From assembly GCF_900142415.1 (NCBI RefSeq), contig NZ_FRAU01000001.1, forward strand, positions 248,001-312,000: 64,000 bases of DNA, read 5' to 3'. Below the pieces are notes generated by a model that saw nothing but the letters and a program-made list of their open reading frames with translations, had not been told where the DNA came from and ran no database searches. How positions within the stretch are numbered: position 1 is the stretch's first letter; each line of letters begins with the position of its first letter. Made by a program: the position numbers and the translations under genes. This document shows, one piece after another, positions 26,629 through 35,914 of this stretch. Source of the stretch: Rhodothermus profundi. GTDB lineage: Bacteria > Bacteroidota > Rhodothermia > Rhodothermales > Rhodothermaceae.

Positions 26629-28506
26629 ATGAAGCGCTTGCTACTGCTAACTGCGCTGGTGCTGCTTGTCTTTGTCAGCTACCGGTATTTCTTCGCCGGG
26701 GTACGGAAGCAGACGTTTCAGCGTGCGGTAGCCGGTCTTCAAACACCAGTTACGATTCAGGAACTCCCCGACCATCTAATCACCATCCAGGCAGCGACCT
26801 TGAAGGACGCGCTGGCGGCGCTGGGATATGTTCATGGCCGCTGGCATAGCTGGCCTCTGTTACTCTGGCGCCAGGCAGCGCTGGGGCGCCAGGCGGAATG
26901 GTTCGGCCCCCCGCTGGTTCCTCTCGACAGCCTGATACATGCGCTGCTGCTTCCTCACCAGGCCCAGCGCGCTTATGAGCGGCTGTCGCGCAACGCGCAA
27001 GCTTATCTCAAAGCCTATGCTCATGGCTTACAGACTGCGTTGCAAGAACGAGCGGTTCGCCTGCGCGACGAACTGGTATTGCTGGGGATCACCGCGGAGC
27101 CCTGGCTGCCCTGGCATAGCCTGGCCATTGAACGATTAATGGCGCTCTTAATGCTACCAGACGCCCTTAAAACTGCGCTGCCTGTACTTTCAGCCCTTCA
27201 ATCCTGGCTCCACTTGCACGGCTTTCAACACAGCATGGCCTGGACACGCCTCCTGCCCGACAGTTCCTTGCAGCTTACCATGCGTTACGTCTATGGCGAC
27301 TTAGCGCTTCCTTTTTTTCAAGAAGTTCTGATCGCTTTGCCGCATGATACCCTCCGCCTTGTAACCATCCCAGGCACCTTAATTTTTTTAGCCGGACAAA
27401 CCCGCCACCAGGCCTGGTATCTACTGCCTACCGCCCGTCCGGCTACCCTGGAGGTTCAAGCGCGAACTGCTCTGGCGCTACGGTCCGTCCTTGCTCGCTT
27501 TCGGCTGCCCGGCGGTGACGAACGGCTGCTGCATCGCCAACTGGACGGCGACGCTCTGGTCATTACGGAACTTGCCCCCGACACCGTACGCCTGCTCCGA
27601 TGGACCGGACTCACTCCTGTTACCGATCTGCCCGCCTGGCTGGCGCTGCTCTCCGACACGACAGCGTCCTTTCACCTTTTTGCAGGCCACGGTCTATTGC
27701 TGACCGCAAACGGCCAGTGGCACCTCCTGGGGCAACCTTCTGTTGTTGAATCCCTTACCGATGGCATTCTGATCGGTCAGACCGACTGGCATCGCTGGAT
27801 CGCTCAACGCCTCCGCACTCTGCCCCCGCACCCGACACCTCTGAATGATACCGTCAGCCTCTGGGCGCAGCAGCAATTAGCTACCCTTCTTCCTGTCCTT
27901 GATACCATGACCTTTACCGATACGCTGACCCGAGAAGCCTATACGCTGCTGCGTAACTGGAACGCTTCCTACGATGCAGCCAGCATTGGGGCTACCATCT
28001 TTGACTACTGGCTGCATCAATATCAGCAACAAACCGGTACCCTGCCATCTTCCAGAGCATTTTCTGCTACCTCTGCCCAGCGCCTGCACACCGCCTTCCG
28101 CAAAGCAGTTGATATGCTGGCGCTGCGCCTGGGTCCCGATCTCAATCTTTGGCGCTGGGAGCGTGCGCACCCCCGGCATCTAGCCTTTCCTGCCTGGTCG
28201 CATTTGCCTCACCTGCCTGCGGCTTCCCGCTACGCACCACTCCAGCTTCCTGGCGAAGGACACCCCTCCACGATACAATGGGGCGTCTCTTCACTCCTGC
28301 AGGAACTACCAGCTCCGGCGCACTGGGAAGGATGGATGCGCTTCCCTCAACCGACCGCTTTTTATGTGCGGCGTCTCTGGCCCAGGGTGAACCGATTCCT
28401 GGCGCGCTACCAGCTCTCCACCCAACCATCCACTTCCGCTCTCCAACTTGCACCTCCGCTGCGCACGTTTCACCTCCGGCCCCGCAAAGCCCACCCCCTC
28501 AGGTAG
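26629..28506 (+). CDS. divergent penicillin-acylase-family (S45) protein
   Basis: The 625-residue protein starts with a signal anchor (LLLLTALVLLVFVSYRYFF). Residues 40–180 resemble the alpha chain of penicillin acylases: DALAALGYVHGRWHSWPLLL, RQAALGRQAEWFG, AYLKAYAHGLQTAL and EPWLPWHSLAIERL. The catalytic serine motif (usually SNNW) appears as SMAW at 202–205, and LRNWNASYDAASIGATIFDYW later matches the C-terminal family pattern. The region between is short and lacks the usual Asn-rich oxyanion segment, and the protein is shorter than the normal 750–850 residues. Autoprocessing and activity are uncertain. It begins 1 bp after the PolX-like stop. Confidence 0.7.
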   Translation: MKRLLLLTALVLLVFVSYRYFFAGVRKQTFQRAVAGLQTPVTIQELPDHLITIQAATLKDALAALGYVHGRWHSWPLLLWRQAALGRQAEWFGPPLVPLDSLIHALLLPHQAQRAYERLSRNAQAYLKAYAHGLQTALQERAVRLRDELVLLGITAEPWLPWHSLAIERLMALLMLPDALKTALPVLSALQSWLHLHGFQHSMAWTRLLPDSSLQLTMRYVYGDLALPFFQEVLIALPHDTLRLVTIPGTLIFLAGQTRHQAWYLLPTARPATLEVQARTALALRSVLARFRLPGGDERLLHRQLDGDALVITELAPDTVRLLRWTGLTPVTDLPAWLALLSDTTASFHLFAGHGLLLTANGQWHLLGQPSVVESLTDGILIGQTDWHRWIAQRLRTLPPHPTPLNDTVSLWAQQQLATLLPVLDTMTFTDTLTREAYTLLRNWNASYDAASIGATIFDYWLHQYQQQTGTLPSSRAFSATSAQRLHTAFRKAVDMLALRLGPDLNLWRWERAHPRHLAFPAWSHLPHLPAASRYAPLQLPGEGHPSTIQWGVSSLLQELPAPAHWEGWMRFPQPTAFYVRRLWPRVNRFLARYQLSTQPSTSALQLAPPLRTFHLRPRKAHPLR

Positions 28507-29566
28507 CGACCGTCTCCAGCGCAAAACCTATGGTTTGCAACTGTAACCGCATGGCTATCGGCAGGGGAAGTGCACGCAATCCAAAAAAGCGACGGGCTTC
28601 ATCCAGCGACACACCTTTCTGCGCGCGCAGGCGCAGCGCCGGCAATTGCTCCCGAAACTCCAGATAAGCCACCGGCACACCCGGCGGAGAAGGCCGATGC
28701 CGCACCACAAATAGCGGGAGCTCCGTCACCAGACAGAGCGGATCTCCCCCCAGACTCCGCGTGAACTCCATAGAGCTCATCCGAAAATGCGCTGCCGTAT
28801 CCGGATCCCCCTGCGCCAGAAAGAACGTGCGCATGGCTTCGCCCTCGGGCGTGGTCATAAAACCAGGTCCCAGGTAGAAAAAGCCTTTCTCGCCTTTGCG
28901 GTTGTGATCATGCAGCTCAAGACCTGCTGCGCGCGCTGCTTCAGCAAAAGCCTGCTGCAACGTCTCCGTGCGAAACGACCAGTGCCGTTCGATAAGCAAA
29001 AGGGCACCTTCCGCAAAGCCCATGCTATGCAGGTTGATGTAAAGGCTAAAGGGAGCATGAGCGCGCAGAAAATCGGCAATAGCTCGGTTTTCGGACCGCA
29101 GATCCGGATAGCCAAACTCTAAATCACGGCCTGGCAGCTCGCGCACCACGCCGGCCAGATAGGCCTCAAGCGATGGCCATCGCTCCGTCCAGCACCGGTT
29201 GCGCGCCTCGCCATCTGGATTGATATGGGGCAGGATCACGAAACGAAACCGCTCCAGCAACGACTGCAAGCGCTCTGCCTGTCGCAATCCTTCGATCACC
29301 AGCCAGCGCAACGTCTCCGGCCCCACGGGTTCGTCTGCATGCGCTCCCGCCAACAACAGCACCGTTTGTTGCCCTCGCCCCATCACAATGGCGTCCAGCG
29401 GCCTTCCTTCTTCGCTGCGTCCAATTTCGTAGAAGGTAGCCAGACCCTTGCTGGACTGGCAGGCCGATTTAAGGGCCGCCCGCACCATCTCCTGCGTCCG
29501 AAATACCGGCGTAGCTTCATCAGGAATAAGCGTCGCTAATTGATCAGCCCAACTTGCCATGGCCAT
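28499..29566 (-). CDS. M14-family zinc carboxypeptidase / succinylglutamate desuccinylase-like
   Basis: The 355-residue protein has an M14-like metal site: GAHADEPVGPETLRW (H-x-x-E motif near residue 75) and a later His in SLYINLHSMG, with LPHINPDGEARNR between them. No signal peptide is seen, so it is probably cytosolic and acts on small amide or peptide substrates. Two ATGs lie close together at 29566 and 29560. It starts 3 bp after the cvpA stop and its end overlaps the convergent acylase-family gene by 8 bp. The exact substrate cannot be told. Confidence 0.82.
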   Translation of the reverse strand: MAMASWADQLATLIPDEATPVFRTQEMVRAALKSACQSSKGLATFYEIGRSEEGRPLDAIVMGRGQQTVLLLAGAHADEPVGPETLRWLVIEGLRQAERLQSLLERFRFVILPHINPDGEARNRCWTERWPSLEAYLAGVVRELPGRDLEFGYPDLRSENRAIADFLRAHAPFSLYINLHSMGFAEGALLLIERHWSFRTETLQQAFAEAARAAGLELHDHNRKGEKGFFYLGPGFMTTPEGEAMRTFFLAQGDPDTAAHFRMSSMEFTRSLGGDPLCLVTELPLFVVRHRPSPPGVPVAYLEFREQLPALRLRAQKGVSLDEARRFFGLRALPLPIAMRLQLQTIGFALETVAT

Positions 29567-29569
29567 ACG

Positions 29570-30115
29570 CTACGGCTCTTGCTCTACCTTTTTCTCCAGT
29601 CCTGAGAAGCGCTCTACTAATTTGCGTGCTTCCGGAGCACGGGCTACGACAACGTCCCATGCAGCCGGCAACACGTCGGCTACCGATGCGTAGAGGGGAG
29701 ATGCACGACGCGCATCCGGACTGGGCAGGTCAAACGTGCGCAACACCAGAAACAGCAGACTCAACAGCAGCACGGCCTTTACTCCTCCCACCAGCGCTCC
29801 CAGTAAACGATTGAGCACGGACAGCTTGATCGCCCCCAGCAACGCCTCTGTCGCCTGCATGGCCAGCCATACGCCCACCTGCACCGCCAGAAACACCAGC
29901 ATAAAGCCAATCAGCGGCCCCACGCGCGGCGAAAGCCCCAGACTGTCTGCCACCAGCCGACCTACAGGCTCCATGGCCGAAATACCGACGACAACAGCCA
30001 GCACAAATCCCACAATGCTTGCCATCTGACGCACCCCACCCGTTGCGAACCCCCGCACCATGCCCCAACCAATCAGCGCCAGAATGAACCAGTCCAGTGT
30101 GGTCAGTCCCATCAT
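29570..30115 (-). CDS. CvpA family membrane protein
   Basis: The 181-residue protein opens with LTTLDWFILALIGWGMVRGFATGGVRQ, the typical CvpA start (a T-x-x-D-x-x-x-L motif followed by a membrane helix and R-G-x-x-x-G), and has about four hydrophobic segments before a charged tail. CvpA proteins are inner-membrane proteins linked to colicin V production and envelope stress; their biochemical role is unclear. Its start overlaps the yqeY stop as ATGA. Confidence 0.85.
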   Translation of the reverse strand: MMGLTTLDWFILALIGWGMVRGFATGGVRQMASIVGFVLAVVVGISAMEPVGRLVADSLGLSPRVGPLIGFMLVFLAVQVGVWLAMQATEALLGAIKLSVLNRLLGALVGGVKAVLLLSLLFLVLRTFDLPSPDARRASPLYASVADVLPAAWDVVVARAPEARKLVERFSGLEKKVEQEP

Positions 30116-30585
30116 GAAGCAGCCTCACGCTGAGTCAACAGTTCACGCGCCAGCTCACTGACGCGACGGCCATCAGCCTGGCCGCGCATGCGCGCCATGG
30201 CCTCCTTCATCACCCGTCCCAGGTCGCGCACCGAACGTGCGGCTACGGCGTCAATGATCTCCGCCAGCATCTCGCGAATTTCGTCGTCGCTGAGCTGGCG
30301 CGGGAGATATTCTTCGATGATCTTCAACTCCTCTGCCTCTTTTTGCACCAGATCGTCCCGGCCAGCCGCCCGAAACTGTTCAATGGCTTCTCGACGGCGT
30401 TTCGCTTCTTTCTGAAGCACAGCCAGCTCCTGCTCGGGCGTCAGCGTAGCCTTCCCCCCTTTACGTTCGGCAATCTCTCGCTCCATCAGAGCAGCGCGCA
30501 ATGCTCGGATTGTGCGCAGGCGCGCTTCATCGCGCGCTCGCATAGCGGCTTTCAGATCTTCGGTCAGGCGTTCTTTCAACGACAT
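30112..30585 (-). CDS. GatB/YqeY domain protein
   Basis: This 157-residue protein begins MSLKERLTEDLKAAMRARDEARLRTIRALRAALMEREIA and ends with a helical YqeY tail domain (DLGRVMKEAMARMRGQADGRRVSELARELL). YqeY is a short soluble protein homologous to the tRNA-binding tail of the GatB amidotransferase subunit; its role is not settled. I chose the ATG at 30585; a longer frame adds 15 unconserved residues. It overlaps cvpA by ATGA. Confidence 0.9.
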   Translation of the reverse strand: MSLKERLTEDLKAAMRARDEARLRTIRALRAALMEREIAERKGGKATLTPEQELAVLQKEAKRRREAIEQFRAAGRDDLVQKEAEELKIIEEYLPRQLSDDEIREMLAEIIDAVAARSVRDLGRVMKEAMARMRGQADGRRVSELARELLTQREAAS

Positions 30586-30653
30586 GGCTTGTCTCCGTGT
30601 ATGCAAAGCGTTTGATTTAAAATTACACACTGGCCATTCCTTTTGGGCGACTT

Positions 30654-31418
30654 CTATTGAAAGATCAGCCGAAAAGCTACGACAGCCAATCCTAGCTGAG
30701 CTACCCCCAACGCGATCCCAGCTCGAAGGTCAAGTGTGCGAATACGCGGGCGTAACGCCGGATCTCCTGTCTCTTCATAACGCGCATAGAGCCGGTCTGC
30801 CTGAAATTTATAGTGCACCGAAATGGCGGTAGCCGTTACGGCCAGGCCCAGAGCGGCGTACGTGATCCAATGTCGCTGCTTCACAGCCGGCTCCCATGGC
30901 TGGACATCTGCACGGATATCCTGGAGAGGACGCAAGTATATGCGGTGGCGATTCCACACCTGCTGACCAGGCCATAGGGTAGCCTGCGCATAGCCCGACC
31001 GGATCAGGTAAAGCGTGTCGCGTAGTGGCGCATCGAAAGCACCCAGAAAGGGCGTCTGCCCTATCAACTGCTGGCGTTCAGGGGCTCCGAGAAAAATATC
31101 CGCCCCCGAGGGTATCGACTCGATTCGGTAATGGTAGCGAAAGAATACGGCGATTCGAAGGGTATCGGTGGCAGTATCTGGGATCGAAACCAGACGGGCT
31201 GGAATGCTCCAGACGTCGCTCTCAGGGGGCGTCAGCCGCAGCGTACGCGCACCGGCAGGCCACCAGAAAACGCGCTGGCTGGCCGTGCCCAGTGCCACCG
31301 AATCGGCATAGACGCGAGCTACCGGCCAGTTTGTGTCGAGCACGACAACGGGCTGCGACTGTCCGGCCATTGCCAATCCTAAAGAAAGGATCAGGCTAAG
31401 GATGCGTAGCCACGTCAT
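30654..31418 (-). CDS. secreted PEGA-like protein with C-terminal membrane segments
   Basis: The 254-residue protein has a signal peptide (MTWLRILSLILSLGLAMAGQS). Two PEGA-like repeats follow (around WPVARVYADSVALGTAS and IESIPSGADIFLGAPERQQLIGQTPFLGAF), a fold that packs against the envelope or peptidoglycan. The C-terminus has a hydrophobic helix (YAALGLAVTATAISVHY) before KFQADRLYARYEETGDP and another helix at the end. I recognise no enzyme motif. The start lies inside the end of the upstream PQQ-propeller gene (23-bp overlap), so expression is probably coupled. Confidence 0.72.
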   Translation of the reverse strand: MTWLRILSLILSLGLAMAGQSQPVVVLDTNWPVARVYADSVALGTASQRVFWWPAGARTLRLTPPESDVWSIPARLVSIPDTATDTLRIAVFFRYHYRIESIPSGADIFLGAPERQQLIGQTPFLGAFDAPLRDTLYLIRSGYAQATLWPGQQVWNRHRIYLRPLQDIRADVQPWEPAVKQRHWITYAALGLAVTATAISVHYKFQADRLYARYEETGDPALRPRIRTLDLRAGIALGVAQLGLAVVAFRLIFQ

Positions 31419-32523
31419 GGTTCGCGCGCAGTAAGTATACGTGCCGGGGACGAGCCAGCACGACCAGTCCAAAAGCTGATGTCTCCAGTGCCAGGATCCC
31501 TCCCTGCAAATTAGTTTCCCAGCGCAACTGTCCAGTAGTTAGCTCCAGGGCTACCAGACGGTTGCGCAGGTCGCCCACGTAGAGCACGCCGGCAGCGGTA
31601 TCGGCCACAGGAGTTGCCGCAATGGCGGCACGTCCGCTCCAGGACCAACGCAATGTGCCCGTGGTGCGCTCCAGCGCGCGCACCATGCCGTCTCCACCGG
31701 CTACGTAGACCATCTGTCCGGCTACCACCGGCGCCGTAAAACGCACGGTCGTATCGGGCAACGCGTAGGTCCATACAACCGCGCCCGATGCTGCCTGCAG
31801 GGCCACCAACCGCCCACGCGTGGTCGATATAAACACATGATGTCCATCCGTTATCAGGTCAGCATAAACGGGCCAGAGCTGGCGCCGCCAGCGTGGCCTA
31901 CCGGTTTGCATTTCCAGGGCTACGACACGCCCCCGTTTATCAGCTACCACGAGCCAATCACCAACTGCTACAGGACGCGCTCGCACGCCTTCCAGTCTGG
32001 TCGTGCTAGGCTCTTGCAGCCAGTGCTCCCGTCCGTTCTGTAGATGGAGCGCATACACCCTTCCCCACCGTTCTGCTACATATACGACCGAATCGGTCAG
32101 CACCAGTCCGGCCTCGACCCCTTCACCCATGCGGCGCCAGACAACCCGGCGCCGGTATAGATCGTAGGCTACTATTGAAGCGTCGTCCAGCGCTACAGGC
32201 ACCAGGAGCAGGGCTCCCCTGCGCGCCGGTTTTCCTGACACATCTCGCCCCAGATCAAGCATGCCGCGCCGACGGCCTTCCGGCAGTTCAAACGCGCGCA
32301 CCTCGCCTTTACGGTTGGTAACCAACAAGATGCGCCCCGCCACCAGCGCCTGCGCTGGCGCAGCCTCGATGTCGCGCCGCCAATGCACCATAAGGGGAGG
32401 GACTGCTACCCACCGATCCTCAGCGGGCAGCATCAGGGCTCCGGGGGGCACCTGCAAGGAGCGGCAGCCGCCCAGTATAAGCAGCCCGCCCAACCCTGGC
32501 AGTAGCCGTCTTAAAAATCCCAT
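31396..32523 (-). CDS. PQQ-repeat beta-propeller lipoprotein (BamB-like)
   Basis: The 375-residue protein starts MGFLRRLLPGLGGLLILGGC, a lipoprotein signal with the lipobox LGGC and Cys20 as the likely lipidated residue. Repeated units of the type VYALHLQNGREHW, VVALEMQTGRPRWRRQL, LVALQAASGAVVWTYAL, MVRALERTTGTLRWSW and LVALELTTGQLRWETN show a PQQ-type beta-propeller like BamB. It would sit on the inner leaflet of the outer membrane. Its start overlaps the end of the barrel gene (13 bp) and its end overlaps the PEGA-like gene. BamB acts with BamA, so a paired role with the adjacent barrel is an attractive inference. Confidence 0.82.
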   Translation of the reverse strand: MGFLRRLLPGLGGLLILGGCRSLQVPPGALMLPAEDRWVAVPPLMVHWRRDIEAAPAQALVAGRILLVTNRKGEVRAFELPEGRRRGMLDLGRDVSGKPARRGALLLVPVALDDASIVAYDLYRRRVVWRRMGEGVEAGLVLTDSVVYVAERWGRVYALHLQNGREHWLQEPSTTRLEGVRARPVAVGDWLVVADKRGRVVALEMQTGRPRWRRQLWPVYADLITDGHHVFISTTRGRLVALQAASGAVVWTYALPDTTVRFTAPVVAGQMVYVAGGDGMVRALERTTGTLRWSWSGRAAIAATPVADTAAGVLYVGDLRNRLVALELTTGQLRWETNLQGGILALETSAFGLVVLARPRHVYLLRANHDVATHP

Positions 32524-35453
32524 CCGAAGAAAAACTGGCGAAACGCACGCTCGCGCTTTCGGAATCCGTCGCGATACCGATAGCCCATATCGTAGCGCAG
32601 CACCAACCCGCCGAACAGATTCAACCGGAAGCCCACTCCTATAGCCCCGAGCGTCTCCCCTGTGTAAAGTTGCGGCTCCCGGCGATCGTAGCGGTCGTTC
32701 CACACGTGGGCCGCATCGAAAAACAACGCGCCCCGTAGATTAACAATGCCGAAGGGCGCCAGCAACGGAATGTAGAACGACGGGGCTTCCAGAATTGGAA
32801 AACGCAGCTCATGTGATGTAAACCAGAGCTTGCGGCCGCGCACATCAAACAGAGGAAAGCCGCGCAGGTCCCAGCTTCCTCCCAGAAACCACAGCCGAGC
32901 TTCGCGCCCTTCGTTGAAGCGAAGCAGTCCCCAGGATGCCAGGGTAACGCTGCGGGTCAGTCGCAGATAATGACGTACGTCCAGGCTCAGCGTGTAGTAG
33001 CTAACGTTAGCGTAACGGAGGTCTGTCGTGTAGCCCAGCGTCAGATTGGCCCGCCAGCCTTCCACAGGGCCATTCGCACCGTAGAGAGCGTCGTCGTGCA
33101 CCAAGGCCAATGCGTTTGACAGCAGCAGCGCTTGCCGTTGAATTCCCCGCAAGGCTACGCGTTTATCACTCCAGGCCAGCGCTGTGCTTAATTCGATGCG
33201 TCGGAAGGTCGAAATCGGATAACTCAGGGCCCCATACGCACCCACCAGCTCTTCCCAGAGCAATGGATATTCGGCGGGCGCGTCTGGGTCGGTCAGATCA
33301 AAGCGCAGCCCGGCAAAGCGATAGAGGCCATAGCCGACGTCCGTGCGACGGTGGAGCTGCACACGGGAAACCGCCACATTTAACCCTTTGAGCAACGCCC
33401 CACTGCCCCTTCCGGTATGAAAGATAGTGACGTACCAGCGGTCATCGCCCAATAGATCTGAAAAGGCCAGAGCAGCACCTCCGGCTGTGCCCCAGAGTGC
33501 ACTCTGGCTAATGCTGATACCCCCGTAGGCCAGGTCCAGGCTATAGCGGCGACGGTAGGGCTTTCGGCGCGCGCCGTTTTCAGCGGAAAGGTATCCCGGC
33601 TTCCAGGCGGGCTGACTGCCGAGCAGCATTACGGTTGTTTGCCGATAGGGACGAGCCAGCCGATCTGCTACCTTTGGTATTTGCCGGATCGTGAACCGGT
33701 AATGTTCGAACGCGCTGAAAAGCAGCGTGCCCTCGGGTGTCCAGACCGGATCGAAAGCGGCCGTGGCCAGGTTTGTCAGTTGATAGAGACGGCGCACCGG
33801 TGGATGAGCTGGATTCAGCGCTGCGTGAGGATGTGTCGTTGCCACCGGTCGATCAGGCAGACCTGGCGTCACCTCCACGGCCCAGATATTCCGCGGCCCA
33901 AAGCGACCGTTGTCTTCCCTGACCGTGCTGGCAAACACGACATAATGTCCATCCGGACTCCACCGCGGCTCTCGGTCGCGTCGCCATCCGTCAGTAAGCT
34001 GGCGAATCTGCCCTGTATCAAAGTCATAAAGAAAGAGATTCATGCCGTAGCGGTCGCCCCAGGCAGTACGGTCTGAGGCAAAGACCAGGTAACGGCCATC
34101 CGGACTCCAGGCCGGATCCCGGTCATCATAGAGATCACGCGTGAGCCGTTCGAGCTGACCGGTTGCTAGCTCCAGCACATAGAGATCAATCCATCCTCCC
34201 TCATCAATGGCGCTGAACGCCAGGCGAGTGCCGTCTGGATTCCATGTGGGACTGTAGAGAGCTACCAGGTGAGGCAGCCGGTAGGTAGTTACCAATTTTT
34301 CCCGCTCCAGGTCGTACAGGTGCAGCACGTCTTCCCCTCCGCTGCGCGTGGTAAAAGCCAGCACGCCCTTGGCTGACACGTCCATGCGGTCTTCGAGCAG
34401 GCTTATCGACTCGAAACGTTCGCTTCGGCCTATGCGAATCAGCAGCTTCGGGTCTCCACTGGGTCGATAGGCCGCGTCAACCGGAACGGCGTACAGATGG
34501 GTGTAGGCGCCTTCGTTGCCCAGATAGTAGACCCATCGCTGCCCGTTACGGCGTCGATAAACAACGGGTTTTGTGCTGAATCCCGTTGCTACAATCGCTT
34601 CAGAATCCAGGGAAGGCAGCGTCTGGCTCGGCAATGCCGACAGATAGCGGCGCTTCAACCAGCGTTCCCATCGATCCGAGATGGCATAGAAATCCTCACC
34701 CAGTACATGCTCCAGTACACGCCGAAAGTCGCGGTCTATCCAGAACTGCTCGATGAGCTCCAGTAGCTTTTCTTCACCATATGTTTCAGCCACAAAATGG
34801 CAGAACGCCTCTCCTTCTTTGTACATAAGAAAGGTGCCATAGATGCGATACATGTTTTCCAGGGGCACCAGGTAATTGGCATAAAGTGCATCGCGCAAGA
34901 TCATTTCATGTTGATCGTCCGGTGGCCCCGACCAGTATTCAGCCAGTCCTTCCGTAAACCAGAGGGGCAGGTAACGATCGGGCGGAATCCGATGATCTCG
35001 AAGTGCCTGCAACGCGCGATGGAATGTAAATACATGAACGAGTTCATGCCAGATTACACGTCGGAAGCGATACAGATTGCCACTAGCTGGAATGACAACG
35101 CGCCCTTTGATCAGTTCAAAAAAACCGCCCACCCCTTCTGGAATAAAGCCTGGCGTTGTGTTGGTCTGCTGGAAATGGTAGGGCGCCGCATAGAAGATAA
35201 TGGGCGTGCGCTTCGGCAATGCATAGTTAAAACGCTGCTGGAGCGCGCGATAAGCTTCTTCCGCGAAGTATGCGCCATGCTCAGCCAGCGTCTGCATTTC
35301 AGGGTAGTAGTAGATGTCAAAGTGCTCGGTTTCTAAGACGTGCCAGTCGAAACGCTCATACTGAATTTTGTTTTTGCCGAAATGCGCCTCATAGAACTGC
35401 GCCCGTGCTACCGGCGCCATCAGCATCCACAGCCCCAGCAAAAGGGCACGCAT
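32511..35453 (-). CDS. outer-membrane protein: MA-type metallopeptidase domain + TolB-like propeller + BamA-like barrel
   Basis: The 980-residue protein has a signal peptide (about 1–19, ending VARAQ). The N-terminal part is a zinc-peptidase-like domain with HELVH at 136–140 and a likely third ligand Glu168 in FTEGLAEYW. A middle WD40-like/TolB propeller follows, with repeats such as YSPTWNPDGTRLAFSA, DRDPAWSPDGRYLVFAS and DREPRWSPDGHYVVFAS. The last 350 residues are beta-rich and resemble the surface-antigen/BamA barrel, with aromatic strands and a C-terminal FFFGWDF. This suggests a secreted peptidase–propeller unit anchored in the outer membrane by its own barrel. The gene leads the overlapping propeller-lipoprotein and PEGA genes. 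Confidence 0.83.
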   Translation of the reverse strand: MRALLLGLWMLMAPVARAQFYEAHFGKNKIQYERFDWHVLETEHFDIYYYPEMQTLAEHGAYFAEEAYRALQQRFNYALPKRTPIIFYAAPYHFQQTNTTPGFIPEGVGGFFELIKGRVVIPASGNLYRFRRVIWHELVHVFTFHRALQALRDHRIPPDRYLPLWFTEGLAEYWSGPPDDQHEMILRDALYANYLVPLENMYRIYGTFLMYKEGEAFCHFVAETYGEEKLLELIEQFWIDRDFRRVLEHVLGEDFYAISDRWERWLKRRYLSALPSQTLPSLDSEAIVATGFSTKPVVYRRRNGQRWVYYLGNEGAYTHLYAVPVDAAYRPSGDPKLLIRIGRSERFESISLLEDRMDVSAKGVLAFTTRSGGEDVLHLYDLEREKLVTTYRLPHLVALYSPTWNPDGTRLAFSAIDEGGWIDLYVLELATGQLERLTRDLYDDRDPAWSPDGRYLVFASDRTAWGDRYGMNLFLYDFDTGQIRQLTDGWRRDREPRWSPDGHYVVFASTVREDNGRFGPRNIWAVEVTPGLPDRPVATTHPHAALNPAHPPVRRLYQLTNLATAAFDPVWTPEGTLLFSAFEHYRFTIRQIPKVADRLARPYRQTTVMLLGSQPAWKPGYLSAENGARRKPYRRRYSLDLAYGGISISQSALWGTAGGAALAFSDLLGDDRWYVTIFHTGRGSGALLKGLNVAVSRVQLHRRTDVGYGLYRFAGLRFDLTDPDAPAEYPLLWEELVGAYGALSYPISTFRRIELSTALAWSDKRVALRGIQRQALLLSNALALVHDDALYGANGPVEGWRANLTLGYTTDLRYANVSYYTLSLDVRHYLRLTRSVTLASWGLLRFNEGREARLWFLGGSWDLRGFPLFDVRGRKLWFTSHELRFPILEAPSFYIPLLAPFGIVNLRGALFFDAAHVWNDRYDRREPQLYTGETLGAIGVGFRLNLFGGLVLRYDMGYRYRDGFRKRERAFRQFFFGWDF

Positions 35454-35914
35454 CGCACAGAATGGCGGATAAGGTTACCGAAACCGTATTCACCGTCTAT
35501 TCACAGGCTACGCCAACCCGAAGCGCCCGTTCCACCCTGAAGGTCTGCTTTTGAAAGGCGAAAACGCCAGTATTCAGATGTTTCAAATGCCTCTTCTCAC
35601 CTCCTTAGTATTAGCAGGACCTGGCGGTCCTGTTTAAGGATGGCATGTTGCTCCCCAGATCGAAAAAAGTTGCGGATTCCCTTATAGGGAGTTGTTGCAA
35701 AGCAACTGAAGGGACCTTTACCAGGTCAGCGAACTGCCGGGTAGCAAGCGTCTTTGCGGGAAGCACTTCATCCCCTCCCAGCGAGGACGCAAAGCGGCAG
35801 ATATTACGTGCACATTGGACAGTAGCCCCAACGTTTGAGTACAAAACCCATGTAACCGATGGTGCCGCATTGCTGCTCAGGAACAGCAATCGCGGGCGGT
35901 CCAAGATTCCTGCC
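35454..35914. other. intergenic stretch with clustered small hairpins
   Basis: About 460 bp lie between the barrel gene and tyrS. Frames here are short and unconvincing. Apart from a 7-bp stem (35615–35621 with 35626–35632), the main feature is the row of small perfect hairpins at 35678–35727. Confidence 0.4.
35663..35727 (-). terminator. hairpin cluster with T-run, possible terminator downstream of tyrS
   Basis: On the minus strand three small perfect hairpins occur in a row (GACCT/AGGTC, GTTGC/GCAAC, TCCCT/AGGGA), and the last is followed by GCAACTTTTTT. The outer pair AGTTGC…GCAACT could also close a larger stem. It could end the smpB–tyrS transcript, although it lies about 190 bp past the tyrS stop. 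Confidence 0.35.
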
